Of a stretch of 64,000 bases of DNA, positions 18,464 through 26,360 are shown in pieces (position 1 is the stretch's first letter; each line of letters opens with the position of its first letter). The DNA is from Ruania halotolerans (lineage in GTDB: Bacteria; Actinomycetota; Actinomycetes; Actinomycetales; Beutenbergiaceae). The stretch is taken from assembly GCF_021049285.1 (NCBI RefSeq), contig NZ_CP088017.1:744001-808000 (forward strand), in the 5' to 3' direction. The notes beneath the pieces are model-generated. The model ran no database searches. It was not told where the DNA came from and saw nothing but the letters and a program-made list of their open reading frames with translations. Both the position numbers and the translations under genes were made by a program.

Positions 18464-19596
18464 GCGTGTGGACCGAGTTGGTGGGCCAGGACGCCGCCGT
18501 GGAGGTGCTCTCGGCAGCCACCACGAACGCAGCCTCGATGACGCACGCCTGGCTGATCACAGGGCCGCCCGGCTCGGGCCGGTCAGTGGCCGCGCGTGCG
18601 TTCGCGGCCGCCCTGCAGGATCCGGGAGATCCCGACGGGACCGGGCACGACGTGCGCACCGTCCTCGCCGGCACGCACGCTGACGTGACCGTCTTCGCCA
18701 CCGAGAAGGTGCAGATCAGTATCAGCGAAGCCCGTGAACTGGTCGGCCTCGCCCAGCGTTCCCCCTCTCAGGGGCGTTGGCGGGTGATCATCGTGGAGGA
18801 CGCCGATCGGATGACCGAGCGCACGGCGAACGTGCTGCTCAAGGCGATCGAGGAACCACCGCCGCGGACCGTGTGGATCCTGTGCGCACCGAGCCCGATG
18901 GACGTGCTGGTCACCATCCGCTCCCGATGCCGGCTGGTGAACCTGCGGGTGCCCTCGGCCGAGGCCGTCGCCGAGCTGCTGATCCGGCGCGATGGCGTGG
19001 AGCCGGACCTTGCGCTGACCTGCGCCCGGGCTGCGCAGAGCCATATCGGCATGGCTCGGCGCCTGGCCACCCATGACGACGCGCGCGCCTATCGGGACAC
19101 TGTGCTGGCCATTCCCTCCACGATTCGGGGCGTGGGTGATGCGGTGCTGGCCGCGCAACGACTCGTGGACGATGCCACCGAGCAGTCGAAGGTGGCCACG
19201 ACCGAGCGCGACGCGGCGGAGAAGTCCGAACTGATGCGCACGATCGGCGCCGAGGAAGGTGCCCGGATCCCGCCGGCGTTGCGCGCGCAGATCCGTCAGC
19301 TTGAGGAGGAGCAGAAGCGCCGATCCCGCCGGGCCCTGATCGACTTGCTGGACCGGGCGATGATCGACCTGCTGTCCTACTACCGGGATGTGCTGGTGTC
19401 TCAGCTGGGTAGTGACGTGCCGTTGGTGAACCAGGCTCACGCTGCGCGGATCACCGCGATGGCCGAGCACTCCACGCCCGAGCAGTCGGTGCACCGGATG
19501 GAGGCCGTGGGGCTCGCCCGCACCCGGATCGCCGCCGGTGCAGCGCCATTGCTTGCCGTGGAAGCACTCACGATCGCGTTGCGCCCCCAGGGTTGA
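18460..19596 (+). CDS. holB: DNA polymerase III clamp-loader subunit delta'
   Basis: A 378-residue AAA+-like protein of the clamp-loader complex. It has the SRC motif (IRSRCRLVNL) and the conserved KVQISISEARELV. The Walker A position reads GPPGSGRS, with Arg instead of Lys, in keeping with delta' not binding ATP productively. The cysteine-containing zinc module usually preceding the AGTHADV segment is reduced to GDPDGTGHDVRTV, with no cysteines. It is translationally coupled to tmk. Confidence 0.93.
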   Translation: MSVWTELVGQDAAVEVLSAATTNAASMTHAWLITGPPGSGRSVAARAFAAALQDPGDPDGTGHDVRTVLAGTHADVTVFATEKVQISISEARELVGLAQRSPSQGRWRVIIVEDADRMTERTANVLLKAIEEPPPRTVWILCAPSPMDVLVTIRSRCRLVNLRVPSAEAVAELLIRRDGVEPDLALTCARAAQSHIGMARRLATHDDARAYRDTVLAIPSTIRGVGDAVLAAQRLVDDATEQSKVATTERDAAEKSELMRTIGAEEGARIPPALRAQIRQLEEEQKRRSRRALIDLLDRAMIDLLSYYRDVLVSQLGSDVPLVNQAHAARITAMAEHSTPEQSVHRMEAVGLARTRIAAGAAPLLAVEALTIALRPQG

Positions 19597-19650
19597 GGGA
19601 GGCTCCTGCTGTGCGGCGGAACGAGCAGGTGGCACCCGTAGACTGCTGAG

Positions 19651-21162
19651 GTGGTCTTCCGTTCTGCGCGTGCCCGGTCCGCCGCGATCGCTGCCGCCGG
19701 TCTCGCGTTACTCACCGCCTGCGCAGGTGCGGCCCCGATGGTGCAGCCCACCGGTAGCACGGTCACGGCCCCGGAAGGACTCGAGGAGTACTACGCCCAG
19801 GAGGTCTCCTGGGCCGAATGCGGGGAGAACTTCGACTGCGCCGACGTCTCGGTGCCGCTGAGCTACGACGATCCCGGCGGGGAGACGATCACCTTGGCCG
19901 TCAAGGTCCATCGGGCGGTCGATCAGGCGCAGGCGGCGCTGTTCGTGAATCCCGGCGGCCCGGGTGGTTCCGGCGTCGAGATGGTGGAGAACGTGAGCTC
20001 CTACTTCGGTGGCGATCTCCTGCGCAGTTTCGACATCGTCGGGTTCGATCCGCGCGGGGTGGGGGAGTCCACCGCCGTGCGGTGCTACGACAGCGCCGAA
20101 CTTGAGGAGTACTTCTCCCTCCGGTTCGACCTTGAGACCGACGAGGGCTGGGACGACTACGTGGCGGCGCTCACCGACTACGGCGAGGCGTGCGAGGAGA
20201 ACACGGGCGAACTGCTCGGGCACGTGGACACCATCAGCGCTGCTCGTGATCTCGATGTGCTCCGGGCCGTGCTGGGACAGTCCACGTTGACCTATCTCGG
20301 CTTCTCCTACGGGACGTTCCTCGGCGCGCACTATGCCGAGATGTTCCCGGAGACGGTGGGCAGGCTCGTACTCGACGGTGCCGTGGATCCGTCCCTGTCC
20401 TACGAGGAGATCACCGCGGGACAGATCGAGGGGTTCGAGGTGGCCTACCGCTCGTATCTGCAGGACTGCTTGGCGGGTGCGGAGTGTCCGTTCTCCGGGG
20501 ATGTGGACGCGGCGGTGCAGCAGACGATCGACCTGCTGGACCAGTTGGAGGACACTCCGGTCGAGAGTGGGGATCCGGATCGGCCGGCGACCGACTCGGA
20601 CCTGCTCAATGCCATCACCGTGGCGCTGTACAGCCCAGCCTCGTGGCCGTCCCTGACCAGCGCCGTCGGTGCCCTCAACGAGGGGGACGGCTCCCAGGTG
20701 CGCTTCCTCTCCGACTTCGCCATGGAGCGCGAGGACGACGGCAGCTACCCCGAGGATCAGGGTGCATTCCGTGCGATTGATTGCCTGGACTATCAGGTCG
20801 AGCTGAACCGGGAGGAGAGTCTGGCCAACGCCGAGGCCAACACCGAGATCTCCGAACTGTTCGGAGAGCCATTGAGTTACGGAGAGGTCGCGTGCGCCAC
20901 GATGCCGGTGACCTCGGACGCGCAGCGGGACGAGATCCATGCCCCCGGAACGCCGCCGATCGTGGTGATCGGCACCACCCGTGACCCGGCCACCCCGTAC
21001 GAGTGGGCCGAATCGCTGGCGGAGCAGCTCGACTCCGGGGTGTTCATCGGCCACGACGGCGATGGGCACACCGCCTACGGAGCGGGCAGCGCCTGCGTGG
21101 ATGAGGCCGTCGAGGCGTTCTTGCTTGACGGTGTGGTTCCCGAGGATGGCCTCGCCTGCTAG
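19651..21162 (+). CDS. Secreted alpha/beta-hydrolase, tripeptidyl aminopeptidase (TAP) type lipoprotein
   Basis: A 503-residue protein with a signal peptide ending in the lipobox LLTAC. The alpha/beta-hydrolase fold has NPGGPGGSG (oxyanion region), nucleophile Ser219 in GFSYGTF, an Asp in TTRDPATPYEWA and a His in GDGHTAYG. The last part is the TAP-like C-terminal domain. It should cleave short N-terminal peptides outside the cell. The GTG start follows TAGACT (19639-19644) by six bases, indicating leaderless transcription. Confidence 0.88.
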   Translation: MVFRSARARSAAIAAAGLALLTACAGAAPMVQPTGSTVTAPEGLEEYYAQEVSWAECGENFDCADVSVPLSYDDPGGETITLAVKVHRAVDQAQAALFVNPGGPGGSGVEMVENVSSYFGGDLLRSFDIVGFDPRGVGESTAVRCYDSAELEEYFSLRFDLETDEGWDDYVAALTDYGEACEENTGELLGHVDTISAARDLDVLRAVLGQSTLTYLGFSYGTFLGAHYAEMFPETVGRLVLDGAVDPSLSYEEITAGQIEGFEVAYRSYLQDCLAGAECPFSGDVDAAVQQTIDLLDQLEDTPVESGDPDRPATDSDLLNAITVALYSPASWPSLTSAVGALNEGDGSQVRFLSDFAMEREDDGSYPEDQGAFRAIDCLDYQVELNREESLANAEANTEISELFGEPLSYGEVACATMPVTSDAQRDEIHAPGTPPIVVIGTTRDPATPYEWAESLAEQLDSGVFIGHDGDGHTAYGAGSACVDEAVEAFLLDGVVPEDGLAC

Positions 21163-21183
21163 CGGCGTATGAGGCTCGCGCCA

Positions 21184-21249
21184 TCTGAACCCACTTCTCG
21201 TGTTTGAACCCCCGCCGCTGGGGGTTCAAACACGAAAACTGGGTTCAGA
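21184..21249. repeat. Family A palindrome, copy 2
   Basis: Arms 21184-21213 and 21220-21249 match at 28 of 30 positions, with a 6-base loop. The outer arm begins TCTGAACCCACTTCTCGTG and is clearly related to the palindrome at 316-383. It lies between the peptidase stop and tRNA-Thr. It could end the peptidase transcript, though it has no T-run. Confidence 0.85.
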
Positions 21250-21329
21250 CGCCCGCACTGGCAGCGCGTTTTGCCCACCTGCGACGGCGGCAGGTACAGT
21301 AGGCCCGGCTCGTCGCCAGACGCGCCCAC

Positions 21330-21405
21330 GCCGCCTTAGCTCAGTCGGTAGAGCGATTCACTCGTAATGAATAGGTCATCGGTTCGATTCCGATAGGCGG
21401 CTCCA
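21330..21405 (+). tRNA. tRNA-Thr (anticodon CGT)
   Basis: The acceptor arms GCCGCCT and AGGCGGC are fully complementary. The D-arm reads GCTCAGTCGGTAGAGC. The anticodon stem ATTCA/TGAAT encloses CTCGTAA, giving anticodon CGT at 21363-21365, and the T-arm contains GGTTCGATTCC. The CCA end is encoded (21403-21405). Reads the ACG codon. Confidence 0.97.
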
Positions 21406-21447
21406 TCAGGAGTGCATTCTGACCGCACGGAGGTAACGTCCGCCGTC

Positions 21448-21467
21448 GGAGGCAGGTTCCCGCCTCC
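21448..21467. terminator. Hairpin between tRNA-Thr and phosphoketolase
   Basis: GGAGGC (21448-21453) pairs with GCCTCC (21462-21467), with extra weak pairing outside. It may end both the tRNA transcript and the convergent phosphoketolase transcript. Confidence 0.4.
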
Positions 21468-21511
21468 CTCCGATGCGCGAAGTTCACTCCGAGGCGATCT
21501 CACGTCGCGGA

Positions 21512-23938
21512 TTACTCAGGCGCGCCGGGCCAGACCCAGTCAGCCACTTCGGGGATGTCCTGCCCGTGCTCGCGCGTGTACGCCCTGGCGCGCAGCCGGG
21601 CATCGGCCATCTGCTGACGCAGCCCGGCCGCTTGTGCGCCGAGTGAGGGCACCCGGTCTATTACGTCCATCACGAGGTGGTAGCGGTCCAGGTCGTTCAG
21701 CATCACCATGTCGAACGGTGTGGTGGTGGTGCCCTCCTCCTTGTAGCCGCGCACGTGCAGGTTCGAGTGCCCGGTGCGGCGGTAGGTGAGGCGGTGGATC
21801 AGCCAGGGGTAGCCGTGGAAGGCGAAGATCACGGGCGCATCGGTGGTGAAGATCTGGTCGAACTCGCGATCGGAGAGCCCATGGGGGTGTTCGCGTTCGT
21901 CCTGCAGGCGCATCAGGTCCACCACGTTCACCACCCGGACCTTGAGGTGCGGTAGGTGCCGCCGGAGTAGGTCCGCGGCTGCCAGGACCTCCAGGGTCGG
22001 AACATCCCCGGCGCACGCGAGCACCACATCCAGTGCGTCCCCGGGCTGCTCAGTTCCCGCCCATTCCCAGATGCCCAGGCCGCGCGCACAGTGCGCCACG
22101 GCATCATCGAGGGAGAGGAACTGCGGTCCGGGTTGTTTCCCGGCGACCACCACATTCACGTACTGCCGTGAGCGCAGGCAGTGATCGTAGGTGGACAGCA
22201 GCGTGTTCGCGTCCGGCGGCAGGTACACGCGCACGATCTCGGACTTCTTGTTCATCACATGATCGAGGAAGCCCGGATCCTGATGGGTGAAGCCGTTGTG
22301 GTCCTGGCGCCACACGTGGCTGGAGAGCAGATAGTTCAGGCTCGCAATGGGGCGGCGCCACGGAATCGTGTTCGTGGTCTCCAGCCATTTCGCATGCTGG
22401 TTGAACATCGAATCGACGATGTGGATGAACGCCTCGTAGCTGGTGAAGACGCCGTGCCGGCCGGTGAGTAGGTAGCCCTCGAGCCACCCCTGGCACTGGT
22501 GTTCGGAGAGCATCTCCATCACGCGCCCCGCTCGTGCGAGATGATCGTCCACCTCGGGCCGCAGGTACCCGGCATTCCATTGCTTATCCGTGGCCTCGTA
22601 CACCGCCTGCAGTCGGTTGGAGGCCACCTCGTCCGGTCCGAAGAGCCGGAACGTGTGCGGGTTCAGCCGGATCACGTCGCGCAGGTACTGCCCGAGTGTG
22701 CGGGTCGCTTCGCCCTCGGTCGCCCCGGGATCGGGAACATCGACGGCGTAGTCGCGGATGTCCGGGAGGAGGAGATCGCGCAGCAGCAGACCGCCGTTCG
22801 CGTGCGGGTTGTCGCTCATCCGCAGCCCGCCTGCCGGGGCGAGTTCACCCACATCAGGCTCGAGCCGGCCGTCCTCGTCGAACAGGTCGTCCGGGCCGTA
22901 GGAGGCCAGCCAGTCCTGCAACATCGCCAGGTGCTCAGGCTTGTCCTTCGGTGCGGACAGCGGCACCTGATGGGCACGCCAGGAGTCCTCCACCACTGCG
23001 CCGTCGATCGTTGCCGGGCAGGTCCACCCCTTCGGCGTGCGGAACACGATCATCGGCCAGGCGGGCCGGTCCTGGGAGCCGGCGTCGGCTTCGGCCTTGA
23101 TCTGGGCGATGTGGTCGAGCACGTCGTCCAGCAACGCTGCGAACCGGCCGTGGGTGCGGATGGGATCCTCGTCGTCGAATCCGGCGGTAAACAGGTAAGG
23201 GGTGTGCCCATACCCGCGCATCAGGTCGATGAGTTCCGATTCGGGGATCCGTGCCAGCACCGTCGGGTTCGCGATCTTGTAACCGTTCAAGTGCAGGATC
23301 GGGAGCACCACGCCGTCGGTCTGCGCGTTCACGAATTTGGTCGAGTGCCACCCAGTGGCCAGCGGCCCGGTCTCGGCCTCCCCGTCGCCCACGACTGCGG
23401 CCACGAGGAGGCCGGGGTTGTCGAAGGCTGCACCGTAGGCGTGGGAGAGGGCGTAGCCGAGTTCGCCACCCTCATGGATGGATCCTGGTGTCTCGGGAGC
23501 AGCGTGGCTGGGGATGCCGCCGGGGAAGGAGAACTGCCGGAACAGTCGGCGCAGCCCGTCCTCGTCGCTGGTGATGTGGGAGTACACCTGCGAGTAGGTG
23601 CCTTCCAGGTACGCATTCGCGACCATCCCTGGGCCGCCGTGGCCGGGCCCGGCGATGTAGAGGGTGGACTGGCGCCGCTGGATGATCGCGCGGTTGAGGT
23701 GGGCGTAGAGGAAGTTCAGACCCGGCGTGGTGCCCCAGTGGCCGAGCAGCCGCGGCTTGATGTGCTCGGCTGTCAGCGGCTGGCGCAGCAGCGGATTGTC
23801 GAGCAGGTAGATCTGACCGAGCGAGAGGTAGTTCGCCGCCCGCCACCATCGGTCGATCCGCCGCAGCGTCTGGTCGTCCGGGCCGGGGCCCTGGGATCGG
23901 CGCCAGGTGGCCGGTTGGTCGTGGGTGCTGGTGCTCAT
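21512..23938 (-). CDS. xfp: Phosphoketolase (xylulose-5-phosphate/fructose-6-phosphate)
   Basis: An 808-residue thiamine-diphosphate enzyme splitting xylulose-5-P (or fructose-6-P) with phosphate into acetyl-P and an aldose phosphate. Family signatures include [62 protein letters not shown] and [11 protein letters not shown]. The length matches the family. The start at 23938 is chosen because GGGAGGAAGG lies upstream; the frame opens earlier, at 23995. It is a single gene, divergent from the sigma factor gene. No separate acetate kinase gene is seen nearby. Confidence 0.96.
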   Translation of the reverse strand: MSTSTHDQPATWRRSQGPGPDDQTLRRIDRWWRAANYLSLGQIYLLDNPLLRQPLTAEHIKPRLLGHWGTTPGLNFLYAHLNRAIIQRRQSTLYIAGPGHGGPGMVANAYLEGTYSQVYSHITSDEDGLRRLFRQFSFPGGIPSHAAPETPGSIHEGGELGYALSHAYGAAFDNPGLLVAAVVGDGEAETGPLATGWHSTKFVNAQTDGVVLPILHLNGYKIANPTVLARIPESELIDLMRGYGHTPYLFTAGFDDEDPIRTHGRFAALLDDVLDHIAQIKAEADAGSQDRPAWPMIVFRTPKGWTCPATIDGAVVEDSWRAHQVPLSAPKDKPEHLAMLQDWLASYGPDDLFDEDGRLEPDVGELAPAGGLRMSDNPHANGGLLLRDLLLPDIRDYAVDVPDPGATEGEATRTLGQYLRDVIRLNPHTFRLFGPDEVASNRLQAVYEATDKQWNAGYLRPEVDDHLARAGRVMEMLSEHQCQGWLEGYLLTGRHGVFTSYEAFIHIVDSMFNQHAKWLETTNTIPWRRPIASLNYLLSSHVWRQDHNGFTHQDPGFLDHVMNKKSEIVRVYLPPDANTLLSTYDHCLRSRQYVNVVVAGKQPGPQFLSLDDAVAHCARGLGIWEWAGTEQPGDALDVVLACAGDVPTLEVLAAADLLRRHLPHLKVRVVNVVDLMRLQDEREHPHGLSDREFDQIFTTDAPVIFAFHGYPWLIHRLTYRRTGHSNLHVRGYKEEGTTTTPFDMVMLNDLDRYHLVMDVIDRVPSLGAQAAGLRQQMADARLRARAYTREHGQDIPEVADWVWPGAPE

Positions 23939-24120
23939 TCGCCTGCGCCTTCCTCCCGAGTGCATCGGCCGGAGCAGCCGGCCGCGTATTCCCATCCAAA
24001 CTCACGTGGATGCGGAGCGCCTCTCAGGGCGCGGTCCTCGCATCACGGCGATCGGGATGCAACGATCGAGCCGCACGCGACACAACCAGGGTGAGACCGC
24101 ACGTGCACAGGGAGAGGTCC

Positions 24121-24702
24121 ATGATCGATGACGGCGTAGCCGAGCGGGCGGACGCCTCGGGTTCTGCTGCCCCACGCCCTTCTGTGGATCCCGATCCAGG
24201 GAGCCCAACGCAGGGCGATCGAGGTGAGGCATGGTTCGAGGACCTGTTCGCTGCGCACGCCCACGCCGTGTTCCGGTACTTCGCACGCCGTGGCGCTCAC
24301 GGTGATGCTGAGGATCTCGCCGCTGACGTGCTCACCACGGCGTGGCGCCGCCGGGGCGATGTTCCCCGTGGGCACGAACTTGCCTGGCTCTACCGCACGG
24401 CCGGTTACGTGCTCGCGAACCACCGCCGCAAGGGGCGGCCGGTGCCCGTGGGAGAGATCGTCGAGGACTCGCTTGACGAGTTGGCCCCGGACCCGGCCGA
24501 CTTGGCAGTCGCCGATCAGCAGGTCGCCGCCGCGCTCTCGGCGCTCAGCGGGCGGGACCGGCACATCCTGCTCCTGCACGCATGGGAGGGATTGGACGGT
24601 GCCGAGTTGGGGCACGCACTCGGCGTCACCCGTGGTGGTGCGGCCGCAGCCTTGTCTCGGGCACGAGCGCGCCTCCGGGACGCGTGGGGCGAGACGGCGT
24701 GA
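24121..24702 (+). CDS. RNA polymerase sigma-70 family factor (ECF-like)
   Basis: A 193-residue protein. The region 2 helix is FEDLFAAHAHAVFRYFARR...DAEDLAADVLTTAWRRR and the region 4 helix-turn-helix is LSALSGRDRHILLLHAWEGLDGAELGHALGV, separated by an acidic linker. An acidic, unstructured N-terminal stretch of about 35 residues precedes region 2. The ATG at 24121 has a GGGAGAGG ribosome site. The next gene, on the same strand about 100 bases on, encodes a membrane protein with a cytoplasmic N-terminus and is the likely partner. Regulon unknown. Confidence 0.87.
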   Translation: MIDDGVAERADASGSAAPRPSVDPDPGSPTQGDRGEAWFEDLFAAHAHAVFRYFARRGAHGDAEDLAADVLTTAWRRRGDVPRGHELAWLYRTAGYVLANHRRKGRPVPVGEIVEDSLDELAPDPADLAVADQQVAAALSALSGRDRHILLLHAWEGLDGAELGHALGVTRGGAAAALSRARARLRDAWGETA

Positions 24703-24805
24703 ACCGCCTCCCAAGCCAGCGACCGGATGAGCTGGTGGTGCAACAGGCCTCCTCGATGTCACACAGGCAGGGTGAAGCCCGCATGGGCGGGATGGAGAGG
24801 ACGAG

Positions 24806-26248
24806 ATGAACACCGACCCTCGTGATGAGGCAATGGACCGGCTACGCGCGGCGGACCCAGCAGCCGGGTCGACCCCTGATCTGCATGCCCTGCGAGCCGC
24901 GGTGGACGCGCGGCGCGGCGATGTCGGCCATGGCGATGCCGAACACAGCGGTGGCGAAGGCGGCGAGGCGCAGCACTCGGCGACCTCGGATCAGCAGATC
25001 TCCGATGAACTCGCCCGCCGCCGCAAGCGGAGCCGCACCCCGTGGTTGGCGGCAGCCGCCGTGGGCGCCCTGCTGTTCACCGGTGGCGGGTACGCACTCG
25101 GCGTGAATGGCGTGGCCACCGGTTCCGATAATGCGGCCGCATCGGACGAGGCTGTCGAGGATATGGCCGCAGAGGCTTCCGAGGCCGACGGCGCTGCCGA
25201 GCCCGGCATGCTGGCGCCTGGCGCCGCGCAGAGTGAAGCCAGTGACGAGGCGCTCAGCTATCCCTCCGGTCAGCGAACCGTGTTCACCGCCTCCGGGTTG
25301 AGCACTCAGTCCAGTGCCGCCCACGCCTTCGGTCTGGACGCCACCGGGGTGGCGACCGCGGAACGGGTCGCGCAGATCGCGCAGGCGCTGGGAATGAGCG
25401 GCGAAACCACCGAATCCGACGGTATGTGGAGCCTGGGCTCCTACGACTCCGGCGGACCTGTTCTGCGGGTTTACCCCGATGGCACGGTGGACTACTCGAA
25501 TCCCGCACTGGACCCGTGGCGGTGCGAGGAACTGGCCGAGGGAACGGAACCGGCCGAGGAGGATGGGTCGGGCACGTCCAGTTCGGCCGGGTGCGCAGAC
25601 CCCACCGGCAGTGCTCCACCGGAGGAGGATGCGGAGAACCTGCTTCGCGAGGCGTTGACCGCGCTGGGGGTGGACCCGGATGACTATGCCGTGGCTGCCG
25701 ATCGAGGCACTGAGGGGCCCCTGGCCTACGTCACCGCCGCACTGCTGGTGGACGGGGAAGCCACCGGCGTCACCATCGGCGGCGGGGTGAGTGCCGACGG
25801 CGTCGCGAACCTCTGGGGATCCCTCGCGGAACCGTACGACCTCGGTTCCTACGATGTGATCTCCCCGCAGGCCGCCGTGGAGCGCCTGATGGACCCGCGC
25901 TTCGGTGGCGCCAGCTCCGACGTGATGCCGATGGAGACCGGGGATGAGGATCTCGCCGCGGAGAGTGGGACTGCCGATATCCCGGCCGAGGTGGACCCGG
26001 ACTCTCCGGTGGAGGGCCCGGCTGGTCCGACCGCTCCGCCGGCACTCGTCGATCCCGGTGCCGCGATCCCGTGGCCCGTCCGCCAGGTGAGCATCACCGG
26101 TGCGGAGCTCGGGCTGCAGACGTTGTACACCGGCTCCGGTCGGATCCTGCTCGTTCCCACCTACACCCTGACCGGTGCCGACGCTGAGGGCGAGTCCGGC
26201 ACCTGGACAGTGATCGCGATCTCCGAGGAACATCTCGACCAGGGTTGA
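24806..26248 (+). CDS. Single-pass membrane protein with large extracytoplasmic domain, likely partner of the adjacent sigma factor
   Basis: A 480-residue protein. Residues 1-76 are hydrophilic and cytoplasmic, ending in a basic RRRKRSR stop-transfer. Residues about 79-100 form one membrane helix (WLAAAAVGALLFTGGGYALGV), and about 380 residues lie outside. The outside part is acidic and Ala/Glu-rich near the membrane (100-150), then probably globular, with two cysteines in the middle (WRCEEL and SSAGCADP). The cytoplasmic part has no cysteines, so it is not a zinc anti-sigma factor. Position and topology suggest that it holds or senses for the sigma factor; this is inference, and no family was recognised. 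A GGAGAGG ribosome site precedes the ATG. Confidence 0.75.
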   Translation: MNTDPRDEAMDRLRAADPAAGSTPDLHALRAAVDARRGDVGHGDAEHSGGEGGEAQHSATSDQQISDELARRRKRSRTPWLAAAAVGALLFTGGGYALGVNGVATGSDNAAASDEAVEDMAAEASEADGAAEPGMLAPGAAQSEASDEALSYPSGQRTVFTASGLSTQSSAAHAFGLDATGVATAERVAQIAQALGMSGETTESDGMWSLGSYDSGGPVLRVYPDGTVDYSNPALDPWRCEELAEGTEPAEEDGSGTSSSAGCADPTGSAPPEEDAENLLREALTALGVDPDDYAVAADRGTEGPLAYVTAALLVDGEATGVTIGGGVSADGVANLWGSLAEPYDLGSYDVISPQAAVERLMDPRFGGASSDVMPMETGDEDLAAESGTADIPAEVDPDSPVEGPAGPTAPPALVDPGAAIPWPVRQVSITGAELGLQTLYTGSGRILLVPTYTLTGADAEGESGTWTVIAISEEHLDQG

Positions 26249-26259
26249 GGGCCACCGCG

Positions 26260-26303
26260 CCCGGCAGGGAGGGTTCGCGTGGAGGGCGCGGACTCCTGCC
26301 GGG
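26260..26303 (+). terminator. Possible terminator hairpin
   Basis: CCCGGCAGG (26260-26268) pairs with CCTGCCGGG (26295-26303), a 9-bp stem with a 26-base loop. It lies 11 bases after the stop of the sigma-partner gene and before the flavoprotein promoter. Confidence 0.5.
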
Positions 26304-26360
26304 GTGCCCGCTGCGTGAGCGGCAACGGAACAGCCTTGCTCGGCGTGGCAGACTGACGCC

